The notes beneath the pieces were generated by a model that searched no databases, was not told the origin of the DNA, and was given only the letters and a program-made list of their open reading frames with translations. Both the position numbers and the translations under genes were made by a program. DNA of 38,498 bases. Origin: Corallococcus praedator. Its GTDB lineage: Bacteria; Myxococcota; Myxococcia; Myxococcales; Myxococcaceae. Each line of letters begins with the position of its first letter. Within the stretch, counting starts at the first letter, position 1. The stretch spans positions 1-38,498 of the forward strand of contig NZ_RAWI01000041.1 of assembly GCF_003612125.1 (NCBI RefSeq), written 5' to 3'. This document shows positions 14,754 through 22,164 of this stretch, one piece after another.

Positions 14754-16620
14754 GCCCCAGGCCCTGTGGGCGCTGGCCGCGGGCGAATTGGAGACCGGAG
14801 CGAAGGCCCGCGTGGAGGCGCACGTGGCGGCCTGCGCGGCGTGCTCGGATGAGCTGAGGCGGGTGGTGGAGGCTCGCGCGCTGCTGCACACCGCGCGCGA
14901 GGTGGCGCCCGCCGTGCGGTGGGAGGAGACCGGGGCCAGGTTGAAGGCCGCCGCGGCGACGCGGATGGCCATGCCCGAGCGCCGGTTCCTGTCGCCGTGG
15001 GCACTGACGCTCGCCGGGGCCTGTGCTGTCGCGCTCGTGTTGTGGCTGGGCAGTGCGCTGATGGCGCGGCGGAACGCGGGGCTGGGGACGTCCACTGTCG
15101 CGGTGCAGGCTCCGCGTGACGTGGAGGGTTCGTCTGGATCCACGCCTGCGCATCCACCAGTGGATGCGCGAAAGGATCCGGCGGTCGTGGCGACCGGACC
15201 GGGCTCCACGCCCACGACGGGAGATGCACAGAAGGCCCAGGAAACCATCGCGGCCCGCGCCGACGCGGCGTCCACCACCGAGGTGGAGCGCGTGACTGGC
15301 GCGGTGGTGCGTGAGGTCACCGGGTCGGAGCACGCGCTTGAGTCAGGCACGCGGTTGCGCTCGGGCATGGCGGTCCGCACGCTTCCGAAGGCGTCCGCCG
15401 TGCTGCGCCTTCCAGACGAAAGTCGGGTGCGGCTGTCGGCCGGCTCGGACGTGTTGCTCGCTCGCGCGGAGACGAACGCGGTGCACCTCACGGTCCAGCA
15501 GGGACGCCTCTCCGTGACGGCCTCGCACGCGCGGCGGGAGGGCTTCCTCGTGGAGTCCGCCGGCCTGCGGGTCACCGTCGTCGGGACGGTCTTCTCCGTG
15601 GAGCGCACCTCCAGGGGTGCTGCGGTGGCGGTGCTCGAAGGCCGCGTGCGCGTGGACGCGGAAGGACAACCTCCGCGCTTCGTGGACGCGGGTGAACGCG
15701 TGGAACTCACCCAGGCCGGAGGCGCGCTGCGACCTCGCGCGCTTTCCGCTGGCGACCGTCAGGCCTTCCACGACCTGCGGGCCGCCGAGCCTCGCCCCAC
15801 CGTCGCGAGTGTGCAGTCTTCACGGAAGGAGCCGACCCGGACCGACGTGGTCCCTGCCCCGAAGGTGAAGCCGGACACCGCGGTCGCATCCAAGAGCGCG
15901 CAGTCGCAACCCACGAACAACTCCGCGCCGCGCCAGTCTTTTGCCACCGCCGCCAATCCATTGGAGGCCCCGGCCCCACCGACAGAGGCCATCGCTCCGG
16001 CGCCCGAGTCCCCGCCATCAGCAAGCGACACCGCCGTGGCCACGGCGCCCACCAGGCCCTCGCCCTCCGACGATGACTTCGTGCCCTACCCTGGTTCCTC
16101 CGGCGATGCGCTCGCGCCCTCCGCTCTCGGGTTGACGCCCGGAGCGGTGCAGGCCCCCTCCATCGCGGCGGTGCCTCCGCCTCCGCCGCGTCGGCGCAAG
16201 ACGCTGGGCATGCTCGTGCCGGGTGGCCTCCTGTCGGACGACTCCGACGAGCGTTTCCTCGGCTACGCGCGGTTGCAGTCCCATGCAACGACGTGCGGAC
16301 GCTTCCTCGTGGGCCTGGGTGAAATCGCCGAAGCCAGTCCCCGCTCGAACCACCGCGAGGAGGCCCGCTCCCTCCGGGGTCGCTGCTTCACGAAGCAGCG
16401 TCAACCCGTGGCCGCCGAGGACGAATACCGTCAGTACCTGCGGGAGTTCCCCAGCGGCCGCTACGCCCCCGAGGCCCGCGTCGCGCTGGGGCTGCCCGTC
16501 AACCCCGCGTCGGGAACGCCCGAAAGCGCACCCGCGCCCCTGCCCGTCACGCCCCGGTGGAACGCACCGGGCTCGCCCCAGCGGACGCCCGTCAGCCCCG
16601 GGGTTCCTCGTCGCTGGTGA
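14740..16620 (+). CDS. Membrane anti-sigma factor: zinc-finger + FecR domain + Pro-rich linker + TPR-like C-terminus
   Basis: A 626-residue protein that should hold the adjacent sigma factor at the membrane. Residues 1-60 form a zf-HC2/ZAS anti-sigma domain with the H-x3-C-x2-C zinc motif (His28, Cys32, Cys35). A single transmembrane helix lies at about 87-108. The outside part has a FecR-like domain (about 187-327: LRSGMAVRTLPKASAVLRL, VTVVGTVFSVE, GRVRVDAEGQ), then a 160-residue Pro/Ala/Ser-rich linker, and a TPR-like C-terminus (about 500-590) with ARLQSHATTCGRFLVGL and AAEDEYRQYLREFPSGRYAPEARVALG. The length far exceeds typical FecR anti-sigma factors. The last 29 nt overlap the convergent fxsA gene. 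Confidence 0.85.
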   Translation: MAGHEPQALWALAAGELETGAKARVEAHVAACAACSDELRRVVEARALLHTAREVAPAVRWEETGARLKAAAATRMAMPERRFLSPWALTLAGACAVALVLWLGSALMARRNAGLGTSTVAVQAPRDVEGSSGSTPAHPPVDARKDPAVVATGPGSTPTTGDAQKAQETIAARADAASTTEVERVTGAVVREVTGSEHALESGTRLRSGMAVRTLPKASAVLRLPDESRVRLSAGSDVLLARAETNAVHLTVQQGRLSVTASHARREGFLVESAGLRVTVVGTVFSVERTSRGAAVAVLEGRVRVDAEGQPPRFVDAGERVELTQAGGALRPRALSAGDRQAFHDLRAAEPRPTVASVQSSRKEPTRTDVVPAPKVKPDTAVASKSAQSQPTNNSAPRQSFATAANPLEAPAPPTEAIAPAPESPPSASDTAVATAPTRPSPSDDDFVPYPGSSGDALAPSALGLTPGAVQAPSIAAVPPPPPRRRKTLGMLVPGGLLSDDSDERFLGYARLQSHATTCGRFLVGLGEIAEASPRSNHREEARSLRGRCFTKQRQPVAAEDEYRQYLREFPSGRYAPEARVALGLPVNPASGTPESAPAPLPVTPRWNAPGSPQRTPVSPGVPRRW

Positions 16621-17185
16621 AGTCCGCGTCCACCTCGCCGCCCTCGCTCCGGGGGCGGCGGAAGGTCGTGGACCCCTCGGACGGCTCCACCGAAGCGGGC
16701 ACCTCCGAGGTGTCGAAGCGCCGGGCATCCTGGAAGGGCCCCGGCGCCCGGTTCGGGTCGAACGGAGGTCCGTCCGGAGTCGGCCCCACGCCCCCGAAGT
16801 GCGTCACGCGCACCGCGCCCGAGCGCAGGGTCTGCTCCAGCGAGCGCCGGACGCGCGCCGTCATGTAGCGGCGCACCGGAGGCACCATCAGCGCCAGCCC
16901 GATGACGTCCGAGATGAACCCCGGCGCGATGAGCAGCGCACCGCCCACCATCACCAGCACGCCGCTGAGCAGGCCCTCCTCGGGCACTCCGCCGCCGGCC
17001 ATCGCCTCACGCCAGTTGCGGAACACCCGTTCGCCCTGCTTCCGGGCGATGAGGCTTCCCAGCACGGCGGAAGCGGCAAGCAACCCGAGCGTGGACCCCA
17101 GCCCGATGTGCTGCCCGAGGGTGATCAGCAGGTACAGCTCCGCCAGGGGCAACAGGATGCAGACGATGACGAGGGCCTTGAGCAC
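16592..17185 (-). CDS. fxsA: FxsA family membrane protein
   Basis: A 197-residue cytoplasmic-membrane protein. The first 22 residues (MLKALVIVCILLPLAELYLLI) match the FxsA first helix, including the internal acidic residue; further helices lie at about 30-45 and 72-100 (SGVLVMVGGALLIAPGFISDVIGLAL, the FxsA signature block). The last 85 residues are a polar, Pro/Ser/Glu-rich tail that is longer than in E. coli FxsA. FxsA was named for suppressing exclusion of phage T7 by the F plasmid when overproduced; its normal role is unknown. The start is a GTG at 17183-17185 without an obvious Shine-Dalgarno. The 3' end overlaps the anti-sigma gene by 29 nt. The 203 nt upstream hold no clear gene. Confidence 0.88.
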   Translation of the reverse strand: MLKALVIVCILLPLAELYLLITLGQHIGLGSTLGLLAASAVLGSLIARKQGERVFRNWREAMAGGGVPEEGLLSGVLVMVGGALLIAPGFISDVIGLALMVPPVRRYMTARVRRSLEQTLRSGAVRVTHFGGVGPTPDGPPFDPNRAPGPFQDARRFDTSEVPASVEPSEGSTTFRRPRSEGGEVDADFTSDEEPRG

Positions 17186-17388
17186 GCCGGCACGTTAACG
17201 CCAGAACCGCCTCCGCGCTCATCTACAGCCAGACCGCCAGTGAACTACGTCCGCGTCCAGTCCCTGGAGCGGGTCATTCCCCTCCCCCACCCAGCGCAGG
17301 ACGACGAAGTGCTTCTCCTGCTCCCGGGGCTGGACCGCCGTCCACCTGGAACCCACCCGTCACTCCCGCTGGAGATGGACCGGTGGAC

Positions 17389-17937
17389 TCATTCCCCGTT
17401 GAGCTGCCGGACCAGGGACGTCATCACGAAGTAGAGGATCGCGAAGCCCCCCACCCCGAAGAGGATGAGCTTCATGGGCAGCGACATCCCGGGCCCCTTC
17501 GGAGCGTACCGGGCCGCCGCGTCCATCGCCTCCGCCAGGCCGGGCGTGATCTCCATGCGCGGCGCCGTGCGCGCGTACTGCTCCGTGCGCGCGTACTGCG
17601 CCACCACGCGCTCCGTGTCGGAGGCAGCCAGGACCTGACCGAGCTGCGGGTCGAACAGCCGGAGCTTCGCCTCGCGGGCCAGGGCCGCTGCTTCCTTCAG
17701 CACCTCGCGGATGAGGTCCGGGTGTTCCAGCAGGGGCACGCGCAGCTCCAGGGCCATGACCCGGCCCTGGTCGCGGAGCGGCGTCACCTCCACGTTGCCC
17801 TGGGACAGGGCCCAGTCACGCGCGCCGTCCGGGCGGACGGCCCCTGACCTTGCCGCCAGGAGGGCATCCACCCGCGCTGCGTCGTATGGACCGCCCGGGG
17901 CCATCGGTTGAAGGACCAGCTCGTACTCGAATCTCAC
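17389..17937 (-). CDS. Unrecognised tail-anchored membrane protein
   Basis: A 182-residue protein that I do not recognise. It begins (GTG at 17937) MRFEYELVLQPMAPGGPYD and has a globular part with helices EVLKEAAALAREAKLRLFDP and strands QGRVMALELRVPL. It ends with one hydrophobic helix (about 156-174: LILFGVGGFAILYFVMTSL) and a short positively charged end, so it is probably C-terminally anchored in the membrane with its bulk in the cytoplasm. The tandem ARTEQYARTAP is a small internal duplication. The start is uncertain: GTG 17937 has no Shine-Dalgarno, but a TATACT hexamer lies 10 nt upstream, so a nearly leaderless message is possible. An ATG at 17998-18000 has GAGGAAGG upstream and would add 21 residues. 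Confidence 0.65.
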   Translation of the reverse strand: MRFEYELVLQPMAPGGPYDAARVDALLAARSGAVRPDGARDWALSQGNVEVTPLRDQGRVMALELRVPLLEHPDLIREVLKEAAALAREAKLRLFDPQLGQVLAASDTERVVAQYARTEQYARTAPRMEITPGLAEAMDAAARYAPKGPGMSLPMKLILFGVGGFAILYFVMTSLVRQLNGE

Positions 17938-17998
17938 GCGGGTTACGAGTATACGCCGCGCGGGGCTGTACCCGCCCCCTTTCCCTCCGAGACGCCTC

Positions 17999-19348
17999 AT
18001 GAAGCCTTCCTCTCCCCCACGCTCCGGCCGGCCCGGCTCCCCTCCTCCCGGACGCGGGAGGCCCGGCGACGCGTCTTCCGGAGGCGCAAGGTCGGGCGCC
18101 CATCCTCCTGGAAGCGGGAGGCCCGGCTCGCGTCCGGAGAAGCACCACCCCGACCGCAAGACGCCCGACCTGGGCCCCGACGGCACGCCCCAGGTGATGC
18201 TCCTGCGCCGCGGCAGCGACCGCTGGCAGGCCGGCCCGCCGTGGATCTACCGCGCGGACCTCAACGGCGACCCCGGCCTCCAGGGCGGCGAAGTGGTGCG
18301 CGTGGTGGACGGCCGTGGCTGGTTCATGGGCAAGGCCTTCTATTCGAAGGTGTCCAAGATCTCCCTGCGCTGGCTCACCAACGACGACGTCGCGGTGGAT
18401 GTGGAGTTCTTCCGCAAGCGCCTCCAGTCCGCGGAGGCCCTGCGCAAGCTGGCGCTCCCCGGTGAGACGACGTACCGGCTGGTGCACGGCGAGGCGGACG
18501 GCCTGCCCGGGCTCGTGGTGGACCGCTACGGCGACTACCTGAGCGTGCAGTTCCTCGTCCCCGCCATGGAGCAGCGCAAGGACCTCATCGCGGACCTGTT
18601 GGAAGAGCAATTCCACCCCAAGGGCATCGTCAACCGCTCCGACGTGAGCGTGCGCCACCTGGAGGGCCTGCTGCCGGAGAAGGGCCTCCTGCGCGGAACG
18701 CTGCCGCCGGGGCCCGTGTCCTTCGACGAGGGCCTCGTGCGCATGCGCGCGGACCTGCTCGAAGGCCAGAAGACGGGCGCCTTCCTGGACCAGCGCGAGA
18801 ACCACGTGATGGCGGCGCACTACGCCTTCGGCGACGCGCTCGACTGCTTCAGCTACGTGGGCGGCTTCGCGCTCCAGCTGGCCACGAAGGCGAAGCACGT
18901 CACCGCGGTGGAGATTTCCGACGCGGCCTCCGCGCAGCTGAAGGAGAACGCCCAGGCCAACAAGCTCACCAACCTGGACGTGGTGACGGGCAACGCGTTC
19001 GACTTCCTGCGCGACGCGGTGGACGAGGGCAAGCGCTTCGACACCATCGTGTTGGATCCGCCCTCGTTCGCGAAGAACAAGGACGCCATCCCGGCGGCGG
19101 TGCGCGGCTACAACGAACTCAACCTGCGCGCCTTCCAGCTGTTGCGCCCGGGCGGAATCCTCATCACGGCCAGCTGCACCTACCACGTGGACGAACAGGC
19201 CTTCGAGGACATGCTCGCCTCCGCCGCGTCGGACGCGCGCCGCCGCGTGCAGATCATCGAACGGCGTGGTGCAGGTCGGGATCACCCCGTGCTCCTCAAC
19301 CTGCGCGAGACGCGCTACCTCAAATGTTTCGTGCTGCGCATGCTGTGA
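17999..19348 (+). CDS. RlmI-type class I SAM-dependent rRNA methyltransferase with low-complexity N-terminus
   Basis: A 449-residue protein. About residues 66-140 form a PUA-like RNA-binding domain (LLRRGSDRWQAGPPWIYRADL onwards) and about 190-449 the methyltransferase: DCFSYVGGFALQLA as the SAM site, AVEISDAASAQL, and the catalytic loop VLDPPSFAKNKDAI. This is the RlmI plan, an enzyme making 5-methylcytosine 1962 in E. coli 23S rRNA; the exact target here is inferred. The first 65 residues are Pro/Gly/Arg/Ser-rich with repeated GRPG units, seemingly disordered, and absent from E. coli RlmI. The start is uncertain: no Shine-Dalgarno precedes ATG 17999, and a GTG/ATG pair at about 18194-18199 would remove the extension. 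Confidence 0.85.
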   Translation: MKPSSPPRSGRPGSPPPGRGRPGDASSGGARSGAHPPGSGRPGSRPEKHHPDRKTPDLGPDGTPQVMLLRRGSDRWQAGPPWIYRADLNGDPGLQGGEVVRVVDGRGWFMGKAFYSKVSKISLRWLTNDDVAVDVEFFRKRLQSAEALRKLALPGETTYRLVHGEADGLPGLVVDRYGDYLSVQFLVPAMEQRKDLIADLLEEQFHPKGIVNRSDVSVRHLEGLLPEKGLLRGTLPPGPVSFDEGLVRMRADLLEGQKTGAFLDQRENHVMAAHYAFGDALDCFSYVGGFALQLATKAKHVTAVEISDAASAQLKENAQANKLTNLDVVTGNAFDFLRDAVDEGKRFDTIVLDPPSFAKNKDAIPAAVRGYNELNLRAFQLLRPGGILITASCTYHVDEQAFEDMLASAASDARRRVQIIERRGAGRDHPVLLNLRETRYLKCFVLRML

Positions 19349-19406
19349 GTTAGGGTAGGACCCAAGGGGTCCGTCCTTCGGACCCCGACGTACGAGAACG
19401 GTTGAG

Positions 19407-19901
19407 ATGGCGCGCCGGGACTGGGACGACGCAGACGACGAAGCCCCCGCGTCCGGTACGCGGGAGCTGGAGCGCGCCATGCAGGAGACGCGCACCGTCT
19501 ACCGTCAGGCGGACGCAGCGTACGTCCCCTACTCCTGCCCCTCCAGCGGCGAGTGCTGCCAGCTGGCCACCACGAAGCGGCAGCCCTGGTTGTGGCGTCC
19601 CGAGTGGGAAGTCCTCTCCCGGGGCCGGTCGCTCCCCCCGCCCCGCGCGGATGGGGGCTGCCCGTTCCTGGACGCGGCGGGAAAGCGCTGCACGGTGTAC
19701 GCGGACCGCCCGTTCGGCTGCCGGACGTTCTTCTGTGAACGGATCCGCGGCCCGGCCCGACAGCCCTCCGAGGAAGTGACGCGTCTGTTGCTCCGGCTGG
19801 AGCGCATTTCACAGCGGGTGATGCCGTCGCTCCAGGGCCCCCGTCCCCTCCTGGAATGGTATGCCGAGGCACGTACCGCCCCGGCCCGGGAGGAACCGTG
19901 A
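19407..19901 (+). CDS. YkgJ-family cysteine-cluster protein (putative zinc/iron-chelating domain)
   Basis: A 164-residue protein of the CxxCxxCC/YkgJ family (UPF0153), thought to bind zinc or iron. The cluster cysteines are Cys44, Cys50, Cys51 (CPSSGECC), Cys85 (GGCPFL), Cys95 (KRCTVY), Cys105 and Cys110 (GCRTFFC), giving seven cysteines in the typical order. The flanks are charged and helical. The start at the ATG (19407) follows GAGA about 8 nt upstream. Its stop overlaps a GTG that begins a 40-codon frame bridging to glycerate kinase, with a GTGA junction. No partner for the metal is visible. Confidence 0.88.
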   Translation: MARRDWDDADDEAPASGTRELERAMQETRTVYRQADAAYVPYSCPSSGECCQLATTKRQPWLWRPEWEVLSRGRSLPPPRADGGCPFLDAAGKRCTVYADRPFGCRTFFCERIRGPARQPSEEVTRLLLRLERISQRVMPSLQGPRPLLEWYAEARTAPAREEP

Positions 19902-20020
19902 AGTCCATGCTGCAGACGCGGTGGCTGAACGCCCACCGGAGCGCCGTCGTGTTCGCGAAGTCCTCCTTCACGGCATCGCACCGTTCCACGCCTTGCGCAT
20001 CGGCGGGGCTCCGCACGTGA
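19898..20020 (+). CDS. Possible 40-residue small protein linking two genes by GTGA junctions
   Basis: A 40-codon frame starting at GTG 19898 (overlapping the preceding TGA) and ending at TGA 20018-20020, which overlaps the GTG start of glycerate kinase. GAGGAACC precedes the start. By direct count 36 of its 40 third positions are G or C, like real genes here, and that phase differs from both neighbouring genes. The same phase could also reflect a frame on the opposite strand, whose third positions coincide. The product is basic (MLQTRWLNAHRSAVVFAKSS) with no recognisable domain. It may be a real small gene or simply a translational bridge. Confidence 0.35.
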   Translation: MKSMLQTRWLNAHRSAVVFAKSSFTASHRSTPCASAGLRT

Positions 20021-21129
20021 TCCGTCCGCGCTGGCTCATCGCGCCCCAGGAGTTCAAGGGCACCCTGAGCGCCGCCGAGGCCTCGGCCGCCATGGCGGAA
20101 GGGCTGCGGCAGGCGTCCATGGACGTGGTGCTGGACGTGGCACCGCTCGCGGACGGAGGTCCCGGCACGGTGGACGCGTTGCTCGCGGGCGGGCGCGGCG
20201 AGCGGCGGCTGCGCACCGTGCGAGGCCCGATGGGCGCCCCGGTGGAGGCCGCGTGGGCACGCCTGGAGGACGGCCGCACCGCGGTGGTGGAGATGGCGGC
20301 GGCGTCGGGCCTGTCGCGGGTGCCGCCCGAAGCACGGGATGCCCGCGCCGCGTGCACCTACGGCACGGGCGAGCTCATGCGCGCGGCCCTGGACGAGGGC
20401 TGCGAGCGGCTCATCGTCGGCCTGGGCGGCAGCGCCAGCACGGATGGCGGCAAGGGCGCGCTGGAGGCCCTGGGCTACCGCTTCCTGGATGCGCAGGGAA
20501 ACCCGCTGCCCCCTGGGGGCGCCTCCCTCGCGAAGCTCGCGCGCGTGGAGTCGGACGCAAGGCATCCCCGCCTGGGCAAGGTGGAGCTGCTGGCGGCCAC
20601 GGACGTCATCACGCCGCTGCTGGGTGAGGACGGCGCCGCGCGCCTCTTCGGTCCGCAGAAGGGCGCGTCACCGGAAGCGGTGGAGGAACTGGAAGCGGCG
20701 CTCGCCACCTTCGCGCGCGTGGCGGGTGAATCCGCCGCGTCGACGCCGGGCGCGGGCGCGGCGGGAGGCATGGGCTACGGGCTGGCCGCCCTCACGGGCG
20801 CGAAGCTGACGTCCGGCTACGTCATGGTGTCGCGGGCGCTGGGGCTGGAGCGGCGCGTGCTGCTCGCGGACCTGGTGCTCACCGGCGAGGGGCGCTTCGA
20901 CCGGCAGACGTGGCTGGGCAAGGGCCCTGGCGCGCTCGCGCGGCTGGCGCGCGAGCATGGCACCCAGGTGGTGCTCTTCACGGGCAGCGTGCACGCGGAT
21001 GCCCTGCTGGACATGTCGCTCTTCCGCGACGTGGTGGAGCTGAACGCACAGGCCCGTCCCGGCGCCAGCGCCCACGACACCCTGCGCGAAGCGACGGCGC
21101 GCTGGGCCATGGGCCGGCTGGGCCGGTAG
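20017..21129 (+). CDS. Glycerate kinase (GarK/GlxK family)
   Basis: A 370-residue enzyme of the GarK/GlxK glycerate kinase family, which phosphorylates D-glycerate with ATP. It opens RPRWLIAPQEFKGTLSA, the family's N-terminal motif, and has PLADGGPGT, LIVGLGGSASTDGGKGALEALG, GAAGGMGYGLAAL and LVLTGEGRFDRQT, all hallmark segments. The length agrees with the family (about 375-380). The start is the GTG at 20017: it places the motif at residue 3, and third-position GC changes phase just before it. An upstream in-frame start lies within the previous gene. It would feed glycerate into glycolysis, or glyoxylate-derived glycerate in photorespiration-like salvage. The convergent neighbour ends 9 nt after it. 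Confidence 0.9.
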   Translation: MIRPRWLIAPQEFKGTLSAAEASAAMAEGLRQASMDVVLDVAPLADGGPGTVDALLAGGRGERRLRTVRGPMGAPVEAAWARLEDGRTAVVEMAAASGLSRVPPEARDARAACTYGTGELMRAALDEGCERLIVGLGGSASTDGGKGALEALGYRFLDAQGNPLPPGGASLAKLARVESDARHPRLGKVELLAATDVITPLLGEDGAARLFGPQKGASPEAVEELEAALATFARVAGESAASTPGAGAAGGMGYGLAALTGAKLTSGYVMVSRALGLERRVLLADLVLTGEGRFDRQTWLGKGPGALARLAREHGTQVVLFTGSVHADALLDMSLFRDVVELNAQARPGASAHDTLREATARWAMGRLGR

Positions 21130-21138
21130 CCGCCCCCG

Positions 21139-22110
21139 TTACTCGCCCACCCCGTCCGTCGTGCGCACCACGCGCATCCCGGCGGCGCGGAAGCCCTCCA
21201 GCGCCTCCTTCGCGATGCGGGGGAAGTCCAGCGCCGCGGGCAGCGGGCTCAACGGGGGCGCGGGCACGGGGCTCATCGCGTCCTCCAGGATGTGGATGCG
21301 CGACAGCTTCGACGGGTCCGTGCGCTCCAGGTACTGCTGCAGGTCCCGCAGCGTGGACAGCACGCAGTGGGAGCTGGCCTGCCCGAAGACATACACGCGG
21401 TCGAACGTCATCAGGTGATCCATGAGGCCCTGGTTGAACTCGCCCACGCGCTGGCCGTTCACCTCCTTCACCTCCGGCGACATCACGGAGTAGCTCTCCG
21501 TCAGCGGGTTCTCGCCCTTCAGGTCGAACCGGGTGGGCGTGTCGCGCACGAGCGCGTGGAAGAGGCTGGCCTCGTACATCGCCGGCATCAGCGCGTGGCT
21601 CATTCCGCCCAGCAGCGAGTGGTACGGCCAGATGTTGAGCACGTACCGGCCGCTCGCCTCCAACTGCTCGCAGTACGCCAGGCTCTCCTGGGGGTGGCGC
21701 GTGGGGCGCCAGCGGCCACTGCGCACGTCCTTCGCGGTGATGACCGTCATGGGCGCGGGCGGACGGCCCTCCGCGTCCTTCCACCACGCCGGATGGAAGA
21801 TTTGAAACACGCGGTGGGTGTCCAGCGAGAACACCAGCTCCGTGATGTGCGCCAGGTTCGTGTACATCCACAGCAGCGCGCGCGAGGTGTCCTCCACCGC
21901 GCCAGGGACGAAGAGGGCCGCGCCGGGCAGGCAGAAGCCCACCTGCACGTCGATGCCGAACGCCGCGACGCGGATGGGGTCCTCGCGGGCCGGACGCACG
22001 CGGTGCTCGGCGGCGTAGCGGAAGGCCTCCGCGGAGACCTCCGCCACGCGCTCCAGGTACAGCTCACCGACGCGGTGGATGTCGAGAAACCCGGGGAGGG
22101 GCAGAAACAT
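21139..22110 (-). CDS. pncA: Nicotinamidase-like cysteine hydrolase
   Basis: A 323-residue isochorismatase-fold hydrolase matching PncA: nicotinamide + water to nicotinate + ammonia. The catalytic triad is present: Asp54 (FGIDVQVGFC), Lys198 (FDLKGENPLTESYSVM) and Cys249 (FGQASSHCVLS). The metal ligands fit too: Asp97, His99 and His106 (SLDTHRVFQIFHPAWW). WPYHSLLGG corresponds to the WPxH-G turn. It is longer than standard nicotinamidases (about 180-215), with extra N-terminal helices and an insert around residues 160-195. The next gene upstream encodes nicotinate phosphoribosyltransferase (54-nt gap), which supports the nicotinate role and a common NAD salvage operon. Confidence 0.88.
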   Translation of the reverse strand: MFLPLPGFLDIHRVGELYLERVAEVSAEAFRYAAEHRVRPAREDPIRVAAFGIDVQVGFCLPGAALFVPGAVEDTSRALLWMYTNLAHITELVFSLDTHRVFQIFHPAWWKDAEGRPPAPMTVITAKDVRSGRWRPTRHPQESLAYCEQLEASGRYVLNIWPYHSLLGGMSHALMPAMYEASLFHALVRDTPTRFDLKGENPLTESYSVMSPEVKEVNGQRVGEFNQGLMDHLMTFDRVYVFGQASSHCVLSTLRDLQQYLERTDPSKLSRIHILEDAMSPVPAPPLSPLPAALDFPRIAKEALEGFRAAGMRVVRTTDGVGE

Positions 22111-22164
22111 GACGTCTTCTCCAGACCGCCTGGCCCCGCCCGCCCCGTCGTCCTACCGGAAGCG

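Noticed and set aside
17238-17434. A 64-codon plus-strand frame starting GTG before the tail-anchored protein's 3' end
   Set aside because: No Shine-Dalgarno, no recognisable motif, and its end is antisense to the tail-anchored gene. Third-position GC is only partly high.
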